In this document: positions 1 to 11,980 of the stretch, piece by piece
Position numbering within the stretch: the first letter of the stretch is position 1
Layout: every line of letters starts with the position of its first letter
Assembly (NCBI GenBank): GCA_028532985.1
Contig: JANCIK010000004.1
Location: 496,001 to 560,000 of the forward strand
Direction of reading: 5' to 3'
DNA from: Stropharia rugosoannulata
Taxonomy: Eukaryota; Basidiomycota; Agaricomycetes; Agaricales; Strophariaceae
Length of the DNA: 64,000 nt
Position numbers and translations under genes: made by a program
Notes under the pieces: generated by a model
Database searches by the model: none
What the model saw: the letters and a program-made list of their open reading frames with translations, nothing else
Told to the model about the DNA's origin: nothing

Positions 1-31
1 GGTGTGATAGGGTGTGACAGGTTGTGATAGG
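1..31. repeat. Short tandem repeat, unit about 10 bp
   Basis: Three imperfect copies of a GGTGTGATAG-like decamer begin the window (GGTGTGATAG, GGTGTGACAG, GTTGTGATAG). The array may extend left of the window. No function is evident. Confidence 0.6.
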
Positions 32-506
32 GAGCGATCGAGTTGACTCTTGAGTATCCGTCTAGGCCACTATGTTATACTTTCACCCTCACGTTGGCAT
101 GGCAAGCAAAGTGCTAAAGCGGAAAATACGATTTCCAGTGGTGGCCCATTTACTCTTCTTCCTCCAAAGGCGTAACATCGAGTGCGACTAACAGACTCCC
201 TGGCATAGCATTTTTGGCGGGAAATCAGGGATGTAAAGTGAGAAAGGGACCGGGATTGGTGCCTTGATCTTTCGAGTCGACCATTGATCTCGTATTGTTC
301 TTGTGTCGTACTCCAGGATCGGCGGAATATTCTCTTTTTCTCTTTCATAGTGGTGGCCAAACGTATCTGTTGTCTACTCTTGCTCAATGCGTCTGTCCAA
401 AAGATGGTTCCGTTTATTCAAGTACACTGATGATACAGAAAACAACAAAATAAGGATATCTGCTGTGAAAGGGAACCCAAAAGAGAATAATGATATACGA
501 ACAGAG
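32..506. other. Intergenic, downstream of the MTW1-like gene
   Basis: This stretch lies past the stop codon of the minus-strand Mis12/Mtw1 gene and probably holds its 3' UTR. Open frames of about 100 codons exist on both strands, but they overlap each other and resemble no family I know. I see no gene here. Confidence 0.5.
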
Positions 507-1445
507 TTAATCTTCTATGTCCATCCGGCTTTCATCCCCACCGACAGCATCCAGCCCACTTCTGACTTTACTGACAGCATCCACGGCGGCACGCAGAGTT
601 GTAGGGTCGCCGACATCTGCAGCAGATGTTTCCATCTTCTCCACTATGCCGTCGCCGCGGCCTGCCCGAACAAGCAGACGCCCAAGGGCCCATCCCTCGT
701 ATCCTGACGCGCCTGTTTCCCACTGCCTCTTTCCCGGCGGTAGGCTTGTCTTCGATGGAGGTGGTCCTTCTGGAGGTGGAAGCGAGCACAGCGTCTGGTA
801 CATTGTGAGGTAGGAGGCTGGGATGGCGGACAAGGCTGGGAGACTCGGCGACAGTCGCGAAAGAGCTGCAAGACGCGCCTCTGCGGCAGAGCGCTGGCGT
901 GAACTTGTTCGTATACTTCGTTTCAGGAGTCGATTGAGCCGCCGTTGCTACTGCAAGTCAGCCTACCATTCCCATTCAAGTACGTGAAACAAAGATATGC
1001 TCACCCCGTCCAGCCGTTTCCGCAACGATTCCACTTCGTCCATAGCTTCCTGCTCCTGAGATGGTGTCACGTTTAGATCGAGCCCTGCTTGGTGCGGGAG
1101 GACAATAGGAAGATCCGGAGGGATGGCAAATATGTTCCGGAGACACCACGCCTCGAAAAAGTCGAGTGCGAGGTCTGTGTGGTGTTCGAGGAGCGTTTGA
1201 AACGCGACCAAGCCTTGCTCTACCTCGTATATTGTCGCTTCGTCGAGTTCTGACTTCCCATCTGCAGCTGCGCGTGCGTCTGCCCATGTTGCCAGAAAAT
1301 CTTCCATGCCGTTGACTCCGTCCTGGACAGCATTGTTCGCGATGTTGATGATATCGTCAAGCAGAAGTTGTGGCGAGAAACCCAGTGCTTCGCAGAGGAG
1401 GAGCGGCGTCGTGTTTGAGGGACCAGGTATATTACTTTGAGCCAT
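507..1445 (-). CDS. MTW1: Mis12/Mtw1 family kinetochore protein
   Basis: Subunit of the Mis12 (MIND) complex, which links inner-kinetochore CENP-C to the Ndc80 outer kinetochore at centromeres. The model has two exons, 1445-1005 and 947-507, giving 293 aa. The intron (1004-948) starts GTGAGC and ends TAG; the CAG three bases earlier would put a stop codon in frame, so the TAG acceptor is preferred. The family signature lies near the N-terminus, around residues 14-50: LGFSPQLLLDDIINIANNAV followed by GMEDFL. A helix-rich segment follows (VEQGLVAFQTLLEHH, then FFEAWCLRNIFAIPPDLPIV), and then a Lys/Arg-rich coiled-coil-like region after the splice. Length fits the fungal family (about 250-310 aa). 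An in-frame Met lies 16 codons upstream at 1493, but MAQSNIP just before the conserved domain is the simpler start. It diverges from the transporter gene to the right. Family assignment is from recognised sequence pattern; function is by family. Confidence 0.88.
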
Positions 1446-1952
1446 TGGAGAAAGTATGATGCCACAAAGCTTTGAACGCGAGTCGCGTTTCAACCGTGCA
1501 TATACCGTGAGAATTTAGCGGTTCAGGGCCACCTTCAGTCAGGCAGTTAAGGTAGAACTGGTTATAACGAGCATAGGCTATGTAGTCTAAAGTATGAGCG
1601 GCATAAGCACTACCTTTAAATTCCCCTCCCTCGTTTCCTTTTGCCATAGACGCGCATTTGATGCTGCGCAGGGTCCGGTATGCATCCGTAGAAGAATAAA
1701 TACGACTTCCTGGGCAATGTAGTGTACTACGCCTGCATAGCTGGTGGATTTTGGGAAACGTGAGCTCTGCTGAGTATCTTTCTTTGATTCAATAACTGCG
1801 AGGCAATCGTGCAAGTAAGTGTGTGTGGGGGATACTACTCTAATGGGCGGAAGCAAGAAGGAAGCCATATAGAGCCGGCGGATCCGGGGATAGTGATGAC
1901 GTAACCTGAGTAGCACTTGTTTGGCACAACCAAACCTCCTTTCCTCCCGACC
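1446..1952. promoter_or_regulatory. Divergent intergenic promoter region, MTW1 / PNS1-like
   Basis: About 0.5 kb separates two divergent start codons (1445 minus, 1953 plus), so both promoters must lie here or overlap it. I could not pick a convincing TATA box for either gene. Short open frames in this stretch have no recognisable product. Confidence 0.55.
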
Positions 1953-4900
1953 ATGGCCACCTCCTTCGCCGCCTATGCGTCCCAGTATCTCACAAAACAC
2001 TCTTCCGACACCCTTTCCTCATCCCAACCTCTTTTCTTCTCATTTACCACTGACGACGCCGATGGCGCTCGCCGTCACGAGATGGATCTAGATGATATGG
2101 ATGACCCACATCTGCACTTGCACGAGGAAGAGGAGGAACTGGATACCAGGGAGCAGCGGAGACACCATGTGAATGAGCAGTCAGATGACGACCCATATCT
2201 GAAACTCGATGAGTCTCCCCCGGGCTGGCTGGCCCACTTATCCCACTCTCCCCGACCTATTGTATCCAGAACACGCTCTCCCTCGCCCTCGTCTGCCTCT
2301 GACTCACCTCCACCCGAACTTCTGGCGGCGCGGAATAAACCTTCTCACCAATCAAAACCTCCATCTCACCCGCCCCCACATTCTACGCGCGCCAGGGCTC
2401 GCTCACCTTCACCTTCACCTTCTCTTGGTCCAAACCAGCTCACGGAGTCACTTCTTCCTAGGGCCGGACTAGATGAATTCTCTCTCCCGGACCCGCGGCA
2501 TTCTCGCGGACGGCGGCGGCATCATAACGATGCTATCTGGACTTCGCTATGGCTTGCGTCAGGCAGCGGTGCTGTCGTTCTATGCATAGTTCTCTTGGTG
2601 ACAACGAACCGGCCGAAGAATTTCCCCGCAGCATTCCTCCCATATGCAATACTGCTACGCACTGTCCCGATCCTGACTATCCTGACGATGCTAAGCGCTG
2701 CTGCTGCCTATGCGCATGTTTGGCTGCTAAGAGTCTTTGCGGGGCCAGTTATGTGGGGGACATCCGTCTTTGTTCCCGCAACTTTGGCTATAAGCGCAGT
2801 CTGGGCCTTCGTTGGAAGTTTTATGTGGGAGGAAGGTGTGGAACCGACTTGGGGAGAAACTGTCGGGTAAGTTCTACATGTTGCGAACAAGCGCATCCAT
2901 GCGGTCGCTCATATTTTTTCGTAGCCTGCGATTATTCGCTATTATTCCTCTCGTCCTTGCAATTGTTACGGGTCGCAGGTTACTACATCTACCCAGACAT
3001 ATCCATCGCACTTCAACAACTCTTTCACTTTCAACTCAGATGCTTCTGGTACACCCATTTCTCGCGGCACTATCTCCGGCACTCCTCCTTGCTATGCTGC
3101 TTGCGAGCATACCATTCCTAACAGCAGTGTTCCGCCTTTTGTTAATTGGTTACGGTACGCAGGTAGCTCAGAAAGGCTGGGAGTGGCATGTCCGTGCCTG
3201 GGCAAATTGGGGTATCGTCGGCGTCCTTGCCATCTGGTTATGGAGTTGGGCAGTTGCGAGAGGACTTCTAAGGATGGTCGCCGCCGGTGTGATTGGATCT
3301 TGGTACTTTTCTGAGTAAGTTATTTGACTCAAGTATATGCTATTGTATATAACAGTTTTTGCAGTCCAACATTACCACCACCTCCACCCAACTCGACGCA
3401 TAGCATCCATGCCGCACTGATGCGCGCTTCCGGGCCGTCGCTTGGCACTCTTTGTATCTCCGCACTCCTCCTCACTCTCTTACGGTTTCTCACTTTAATA
3501 CTTCTCGCCCTCGACCGCCTTCCTTCATTGCTGCTTGCCGCGCCGCTCGCATCTTATGGTGCCCCAACAGCTGGGGCAGCTCTTGCCGGAGGTGTGGCGC
3601 GATGGGTTGTGCCCGCAGTAGGGTGGGTGCATGGCTATGTGGACGGATGGAAGGCTCGTGTCAGCAGATATGTGCTTGTGTATTGTGGTATGACCGGAGC
3701 AGGGTTTTGGGAAGGTGCAGGGAGAGCTGGCGCTTTGGTATCTGGGAAAGAAATCCCAGAAGCGAGGATAAACGAAGAGGATGAACCGGCACCGGTTGGC
3801 AGGGGTAAATCCCAGAGGACAGGCAGGAATGTAAGGACAGAAAACAACAGATCCCAACGGAATAGGAGAGCAGGTGTTGATTTCGGTGCTGAACGTACGT
3901 TCTCCTCCTTTCAATTACTTGTCATAAATATTTCTTAACCGTGCTTGTTATTCTTTCAGCATCCCTCGCATTACTAACCATCGCTCCTTTGACATTGACA
4001 TTGCCATTTTCTCTGATGACCTATCTATTTGTCGCGCATACATTAAACGCGCCTCATGAGGCGCTCGGTGCAGCACTTCTTGCAGCAGGCACAACAGGGA
4101 TGGTTGGAGTGTTCTGTGTGGGGCTAGTTAGAGACTGGTAAGGGTTTCTGTCACTCTTTAAGTTTATTGAAACCATATCTGACTCGCCAACGATAGTGCT
4201 GATACCCTCTACCTATGTTATTGCATTGACAAAGCGCATGGCAAGCGCCCACGCGATGAAGTCCTACTAGCTTTCGAGTACGATGGAACTGTTGATCCCG
4301 ATCCCGCAACTCTTGGGACATTACCTGGCTCTGTGGTGTTACCGATGCATCGACAACACGTCCCTGGCATGACTGGGGGACCGCCGGGAGCTGGTCCATC
4401 AGCAAGTGCTCCCCGGAACATTCGACGGGGAAGACCTATGCCAATACCAACCTATCCAGAGACAATCATCCCACGTTCTCCACTCGATGCCCAGGGTTCC
4501 ATAAGGCCTGTAAGCCGACATGAGACGCTATTTGACGCTCGGGCAGGTGCAGAAGGATACGACGTGAGTGGTGACGAAGAAAGCTCGGACGAACGAGGTC
4601 AACAGGATAGACAGCGAGAACAAAGTAGGAGACACGGCAAGACTGCGCACAGAGGACAGACACAGCATGGATATGAAGACTCAGAGGATTCAGTTGATGG
4701 GAATCCCCGCATATCGACGGCTCGGCAGCATGGACAGTTACATGAAGACGACAACGACGACGACGACGAGATGAACCCCTTTAAACAAAGCGGGCACGAG
4801 GATATGTTCAATTCGCCTAATCATGGAGCAGGTACGGTTGCAGGAGCGTCTACCCCACGCCAAACCGTAGCTGGCGGTAGCGCGGGCACGAGTCCCCGTG

Positions 4901-5409
4901 GGCCCGGATTTGGATTTGTTGCTACCGCCCATGCATTCAACGCGCGGGGAGGTGTACTGGGTATGGGTAATGCTGGCTCACCTCTTTCCAACCCAAACGC
5001 CAGGAACTCGCCGGTGCCTGCATCTGTTCCCCAGTCGCAGAAACGCATGATGAGCAGCACGCAGGAGCTGAACATGAAGAGTCAGTTCCTAATGAATATG
5101 CGTGCTTTTGGCGCTGAGAGCGAGGCGTCTGCTTCTGGGTCTGGTCACCTGGAGCAATCCGGGACGAGTACTACGTCCACTGCGTCTGCAGTGCCGCTGG
5201 GGGCGAGCTCTGTGGCGGCTCTTAGACGCTCAGAAGCTCAGTCGGGCCCGCATGGGTCAGCCACTGCTTCCGGGTACGAAGGTTATATGGAAGACGCCGG
5301 GTCGCACGAGGCAGACGCCCCAGGACCTGAACATGCAGACGAGCCTCCAAGTGAAAGGAGTGATGGAGAGGAGAGCATGCTCGGTCCTGGGAGTGGGTTC
5401 TTTAAGTAG
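1953..5409 (+). CDS. PNS1: PNS1/CTL-type choline-transporter-like membrane protein
   Basis: Multi-pass membrane protein of the choline-transporter-like family (Pfam Choline_transpo); yeast Pns1 is the named relative, and the actual substrate in fungi is unsettled. Five exons: 1953-2866, 2925-3314, 3365-3894, 3960-4137 and 4197-5409, giving 1074 aa. The second intron could instead end at 3355, adding three codons. Residues 1-190 are acidic, then Ser/Pro-rich and probably cytosolic. Hydrophobic segments begin near residue 199 (WTSLWLASGSGAVVLCIVLL) and recur to about residue 668. The family C-terminal hallmark follows at about 671-700: CADTLYLCYCIDKAHGKRPRDEV, then LLAFEYDG. A Ser/Gly/Asp-rich tail of roughly 350 residues is far longer than in yeast Pns1 (539 aa), so this is a large basidiomycete form. 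The tail carries an acidic DNDDDDEMNPF run and many Ser/Thr sites, suggesting regulation by phosphorylation (inference). Confidence 0.85.
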
Positions 5410-6430
5410 GGTCCTGGGCTCTTGAGGATCCATGCGCGTTTTCCTGTCTTGGACCTGGAGCGGCACTTTTGCACCATCAATATCTAGTGTAGACACCGCC
5501 TGGTATGGGTGTAAACTCATTGCCCCCATTGCTCAAGACATCAGCGTTGCAGTCTCCCTTCTGGCTGCCTTCAAACATTTGTTTCACCATCCCTGTTGTT
5601 GCCATGGTTGGCAGTCTTGCTCCACCCAACTTCCTCTGCAACGCCGGTCCTTTTTGCTGCTCCCCTTTATCGAAGCAGACAAATTCCTTCCGCTGCCGAC
5701 TTCTTATCCCCACAAAACTGTATGACGAACGCCATCTATCTTTTCATTTTTGTAACATAGTGTACCATCCATCCGGCACCGCCTTCTGCTTCATGGCTCC
5801 TGCTTTCCTATTAGATTTATGCCGGCTAGGATTTTCCTTTTAATTGGGTTCTGTCTCCTTATTTCACTGTGTCATATTACTGCTGTTTCAGTCTCTTTTA
5901 TCTTCGTCATGTTGCTTCTCTACATTTTACGACTCACTAGCATGTTATCTATCCCTTAGCACGCAGCAAGCTTTCGTCAACCTTTTTTGGACTCCATGAC
6001 ATCCCCTTTCACGTCCATTCTACCCACCTACATCGACAGCATCAGCCTCGTTCGTACGTGCACCTGGTTTTTGAATTTATCGAACTCCACAATCTGCTCT
6101 ATATCTATCATCTCACCTTATTTACCACTAGAAGGCATGCGTGCACCCGTCTCAAACCAATGAATTTTATAATCTCTGTTTGTTTGTTGGCGCATATACG
6201 CTCGCGGTTGATTGTTGAGTGTCGTCTACCTTTGTGCAGTACTTGTGTAAGTTCGCCAGGTCAGAGTGATTTGTCTGCGCTTTTGTTATGCTACCACCCG
6301 CGGTCGTATGGCGATCCTTTCGGACTTAAACTTAGCATGGTTCAACAGGCCACTAAAGCCGCTTTTTTGAGTCAAAAATTCTTCGGCAGCTCGAGAGCAT
6401 TTCCCAGGCAAGAGGCAATTTGAATAAGCA
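5410..6430 (+). other. Pyrimidine-rich 3' flank of the PNS1-like gene
   Basis: Downstream of the stop codon the plus strand is strikingly C/T-rich for about 700 bp (5430-6130), typical of a fungal 3' UTR and terminator zone. Open frames here have low-complexity Leu/Ser/Phe/Pro translations and no family resemblance. No gene called. Confidence 0.5.
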
Positions 6431-9400
6431 CCACGTTGGTCAATATTTGGGCTCGTAAACTATAGCATCGTATCGGGAACCTACGAGACCGTCTCGCTAC
6501 AAGCACTTCGCGATCAGGACTTCCCAAGGGCTTCCATATACAATTTATTTATTCATGTCGTGCGGGGAACGCAAAGGCGTTAGTGGATGATGACATGTTG
6601 GCTCCTTCAGTACCGAAGTAAAATGCGAACAGGCCAAGCGAGGAGAACTCTTAAAGTTCTAAAACTCAATTCAGTAGAGAACCAGCTCACTTCTGCTTTC
6701 CAGGCGCCGATGTCAAGTAAGGAGCGGGATGACATCGAGGAACTGCAAGGCCGGTTGACAGTACGAGCCCCACTCCTCCACCCGCATAGTATCATATCAA
6801 TTGATGCAGGTATGGTATTAGCCTTTTTGTAAATCAATCGTCGGACAGGTACTTGCGCCGCCCCTCCGGCGTATACCAGTTCCTCCTTCCTAAAATGGAT
6901 AAATGACCATATGCGCCATCGCCCGAGTCTTTCGCGGCAATGCACTAGCGTATGTTGTATTCTTGGTGCACACTGCTCAGGCACTTGCCAGAGGACCGTC
7001 ATATTAACTCAAAATTAATCAACTGTACTTATGATTCGCGCTGGTGCTTCCGAGTAGTGCCATCGAAGAAACGATTGCGTCGGCCCCGGTTCGGTAGGAC
7101 TCATTTCCTATGTTTGCATTCCGAGAACTTGTCTAAATATTCTCAGACGATTTTTAAATGTTATGACTGACATATGGAGCATTTTCAAAAAGCCTGCTAT
7201 CATGAACTTATCGTTCACTAATGGCAGCATAACCTGAAGCTTGTCTGAAGCTGCAAGGGTTTCTCTGCCGCCTACACAAACATGGTACTTAAAAAACACA
7301 GTTTGGTGAGACATTGCGTATATCTTTGTGCTTGCAACGCATCCATCACGAGCGGAGACATGTTCTGGAATGCCCGCACTGAGATGACAGCAGTCTTCTG
7401 GCCAATTTGTGCTAAGCTAAATAAGGAAATCAATACCGAATTCGGCAGGTTGCTTTCCCATCTCAGGATCGCGCGTTTTACCCGGAGTTGCTCAATCGTG
7501 CAGCAGAACATTCTTCTTTTCAAGTACAGAGTATCAGTATAGCTCGGTCTAAATATTCAATCCACGTGTAGTGCGACTGAGTTATGGTCTCAGCCGCATG
7601 CTATCTCTGCGAAGTTACTACAGGAAATTAAAGCTTCGTAAGCCGTGTGTAGCTCCCTTCCTATATTGTTTAGGCTCTCAGCTGTTCAAGTATTGCTCAT
7701 ACTTCTTGCTCTGATGGAACTCAGCTATTAGACTGCCTATGAGACGGACAACTAGTAACTTTCTTCTGAGCTTTACGAACATTCGAGCCTGCATTCACTG
7801 CACGCCGCATCATGTAGCAAAGGGAGCTTCAAAAAGTCTACGAGCTGATGCACAGGCTACAGCTAAAGTTATGAGCTAAGGTAATAATAATTCCTCATAC
7901 TATTGGCCACGTAAAGCTTGATTAGTGTCCTAGATTTATGGTTTGACTGATTGAATGATCTCACATGAGCTGTGTAGTAGGTTTCGTAACTTTAATCAGC
8001 AGCAAGAAAAAAAGAATATGTCCAGTGTAATCTTTGGCGTCATATGTTCATTCAAGCGGGAGGGATATACGACCTACCTGCTCACAAGAAAGATTTGTCT
8101 GCGTAGTCTTTGCCTTCTGATACAACCGGCTCAGAGTACTCATCCTTTATCATTACTGTAAAAAGTTAGGTAGTACTACTGCAGCATCATTCACGGCGTA
8201 TGCGATTCTCGGAAGTCTATAGACTCTGCCTGTGAAAGTATATACATTTAGAGGTTGTAGCACACATGCGCGACGGGAATGGGTCATCTCGGAGCATTCA
8301 GCACTGGCAGTTCAGGGTGCCACCGCAAACATAGCGCGTACATTAAAGTTTGCACCATGTACTACTTAGTACATCAGAGGCGTTTCCTCCGATCATTATA
8401 AGTTATTTTGAGTAATTTCCTGGGGAATCTGCTCCGTTACGCTTAAGTACGAGCAAGCAGACCAATGGATTGGCGTTACTTAGCCGAGGTGCATAAGCGC
8501 CCGTCTAACTTCACGCAAAGTTGATCAATCACGGTGACCACGATAAGATTTGCACTAAATTCGTTGTCGAAGGATACGGACTACCTTCTTAAAACTGGTC
8601 AAATTCGGTTACTCTCTGGCGTTCATTCTTCAAGAACTGGTTCGCTGAGGGACAGATGAATACATCGTATGTGGCGCCCCTCTCAGATGTGGTAACTAAC
8701 GGTGCTGAGCTGGCAATACTAACGGCTTTAATATTTCCTGAATCATCAACATACTCTCATCGTGATCGAGGCCTTGAGCGTACTTGATGCAATTTGGAAG
8801 TTTACTCTCTCGAGATAAATTCAGTACACCTTCATTCCTCCGAGTTTTAACCTTGAAGGGATGAAGACTACGACTTTCTCTATTCATATCATGCGCATCG
8901 TAGTCATACATGTTGGCCAGAAACGCCATCAAGATACAGGTGTTCTAATATCTAGGTACATTTAACAGTGTCGTAATCCTGCTGAAAGAAATCTTGCTCG
9001 GGAAAACACGCTCGCACGTGCCACAAGTCACAGGCGCCTACACTGAGATGATATGCAAGCATGGGACCGGCTTTCACAATCTTTTCTCCATCGTAGTTGC
9101 CCCGACGAATTAATAGCTCGAGACCACACGAAGATGCGCGTGGCCTGCGCGCATACAACGGCTGCAAATGTTATGCCGTATGTGCACCCGCGGGCGTGAG
9201 CGTCCCGGAAGCGCAGACGGTGCTCGCTTCAATTGCATTCCCGCTTTATCCCACTGCCGACCTCGCTTTTATATCTCGACACGGACAAAGTGCAGGAGGT
9301 ACTTCCCAGCATTGGGATTGAATACGGACGTACGGTGGGTTCATCGGCCTTACAGTGATGATATTGGAACACATGTGCATTGTGGAAGGGAATATCGTGA

Positions 9401-10830
9401 GACAGATGATGTTCATCACCGAATTGTCGCTCTGGAAGAATTATTGGCCTGTCCGTACATGAGAATCGATGCCTGACGCTGCGCGCAGCCACATGAAGTC
9501 CAGTGAACGTGCATGATGATTATGTAGTTAAACCGAACAGGTTATGGAATCGAAGTAAATTGTGGATTGAACCTGCAAAATACGCCGTTCATCTTCTTTA
9601 ATCACGTCGTGGATTGGTTTCGGACTGCAAAGCTGCAGTGTAGCTTCGAGTGTGTTCGAGACCATTCATCATTCATGATAAGATATTAAACATTGTTTTT
9701 CTACATCTGTCAAGCGTTGAAACAATGAACATCCCACACAAGGTAGTCGGAAATTTCGATGACACAGAAAGTGAGTCAAGCGAGCAGAAGTGCACCGGCC
9801 TCCGCACCTCAGTTAGCCCGGGCTCGGGGACGCAACGGAATGAGACTTGCGTTCCGTTAATGGTCCGGTTCGAGCTATGTTTAGCGAGCGGACCACGAAT
9901 TCGAACCAGGGTTCGCTTGCCCGTAAGCGCTGGCCGGAAAGGGAAAGAGCGGAACGCACAGCTGTCCCGAGGCGGGGCACAGGAACGGCTTTTCCCGCGC
10001 ACGCGTTAACTGATAAAGCAGATGAGTCATTCGCCCGGGTGTGTTATTTTCTATTCCAGTGCGTGCCGCTGGCGCATCGCAGTCATTCAATTCGTTCGCT
10101 GCCACCGGATAGATGTTTCCCGAAGAAAATATTGGGATAGCTCGAATCCAGTCGTTGTTGACCTCAAGAGTTTATCACCTGGCGTTCAGATTGGCAGACA
10201 TTTGAAGGCGACAAGCAACCTAAGCTAGTAGGAGATCTACAAAAAATTTGCCCATTAATTTACCCTTCATCGAATTTATCAGATAGATTAGATTGGTAAT
10301 CATACAAGCGAGAGATTTATAATTTTGGGATGCATCTTCGACACTCGTTACAAATGGACTATACAGCCTAAAAATCTAAGATAGCGAGGCGAGGACCTTA
10401 TGACAATCTATATCTAGAGTATAACCAAGAGGAGCGCGGTTTGCTTAATATCAAGAGGCGTGGCGACTCTGCAATGCGCATGTCTGCGAAAGCGTGATGC
10501 ATGCGCGTCACGAATTGGACTTGTAGCTGAAATGATGCATTTTTTAAAAAAAATTTAAAAAAAGGAATCGGTGCATTGTACTGAAAGCTATGTAGAATTA
10601 ACGCATGCATAGACGAGAAATTTCACTGTCCCAGACTCGAGACAGTTGGAGAGAGTTTGGACAGAGTCTGTTACTTACTACATCAGCGGAGATTTAACTT
10701 CATCACATCATGCATCAATCACGCATCGTAAATATTCCTTGCATTTTGACCTTCCAGTACTAACCTTGACGCTTCCAACTAATATTGGGGCTATGGCCTT
10801 AGTACTCTATACATAATACCCTTCTCGAAA
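6431..10830. other. Gene-poor stretch, left part
   Basis: No open frame exceeds about 130 codons and none resembles a known family on either strand. Frames overlap each other and lack consistent splice signals. The only structured patch is a trio of short inverted repeats at 9834-9915 (listed separately), and there is an A/T run near 10540-10562. I see no transposase, reverse transcriptase or tRNA here. Confidence 0.5.
9834..9915. repeat. Three consecutive short inverted repeats
   Basis: Three perfect inverted pairs occur in 82 bp: AACGGAA at 9834-9840 with TTCCGTT at 9852-9858; GGTCCG at 9862-9867 with CGGACC at 9889-9894; CGAACC at 9902-9907 with GGTTCG at 9910-9915. Each could form a small hairpin in DNA or RNA. 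Its nature is unknown; it is not a recognisable tRNA. Confidence 0.55.
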
Positions 10831-11980
10831 TCGTATAAATGGACACTCTACGCCGCAATGATCTTGTCATTGGAACAGAAGGATGCCTGTCTGTCCTGAC
10901 TTCCCCGAGATGTTCGACTACAAAGCTAGCCTTCCAGAAAACCTAATCATGTTACGTTGCACCATTACAAAGTCGAGAACAGGAATAAAGAATTTCCCAA
11001 CCGATCCGGAAATGGCGCAAACACGTCGAGTTCGACCTTCTAGTCTCGCCACCACTCGGAGGCTCACCTCCGCCACAAGCTTCGAGCACGCAGAACACGA
11101 TGAAGGAGTGTCTCTTGGCTGGGAAGTGGTGGTAAATCTATACTGTTTACCTTCCCAGGTGTTGCGGTGACTTCCATAACTGAGCTGAGACGCGTGCAGG
11201 ACCATATGTTTAGGAGACATGCAACCATGATGACTGGGCCCATTGCCTCTTTCCGTCTGCGTATCGAAACCGTCGACGCGTCTCAACTCTCGCGAAAGTT
11301 GTACAAAAGAACTTCGTCATTCAAACTTGAATTTGCCTCTGTACCTGGCGTGGTTGAGCACGATATTCGTCTCATCTGAGCCTACTGCTCTATGCTATCA
11401 TCTGGCCGATGAGTGGAGGTATAGGACATTCCCGGCTTCGAATAACGCGTCTCGGCACTCCATCCTTAAACGATGGGAGAACGAGGTCTGGGACAATACA
11501 ATGTCTTCGTCTATACGGCAGATCAACGAGCTCTCGCATCTACGCCGCATTCCAACCAACCCAGTTGATACTGGAGTGGAGGCACTTCGGTCTTCAAGCA
11601 AACCATTTGCCACGAGAAACTCGAATGACGTTGGTATCTCAATTACTTTTTCTTCCGGCCTATTACCATGTGTTTACCCCTCGGTTTCACCAGCACTCCA
11701 CCTTCCCTATACCACCATTCAGCGGGTCAAAAATCGCCCAATTTCTGTCTCACCTTGGTCTCAGCAAGAGCGACGTCTGTGTAGCTTACAGACGCGCCTA
11801 TCAATTTTCATGGATACAAGGATACTTCTCTTCCCAGCGACGGCGACCTGGACTTAAGAAGGAGACTTTACATTCAACTAGATTTCCTTTAAGACCCGAC
11901 TATGATAACTGCAATTGCAAGCCAACATTACTGACTTTTCGCTCAACAAGGTTAGTCGCGGTGAGCCTCGTATAGGCGTG
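10831..11980 (+). other. Densest open-frame patch in the gene-poor region; possible orphan or decayed gene
   Basis: A TATAAAT lies at about 10834. Plus-strand open stretches then overlap in different frames: 10883-11170 (95 codons), 11243-11857 (204 codons) and 11409-11975 (188 codons). The 204-codon frame has a fairly balanced composition with many Ser, Arg and Thr. I recognise no domain and could not build a spliced model joining these frames. It may be an orphan gene, a decayed gene or chance. Treat as unresolved. Confidence 0.2.

Noticed and set aside
9895..9915. tRNA T-arm-like GGTTCGAA on the minus strand
   Set aside because: No matching T-stem, anticodon arm or acceptor stem could be built around it.
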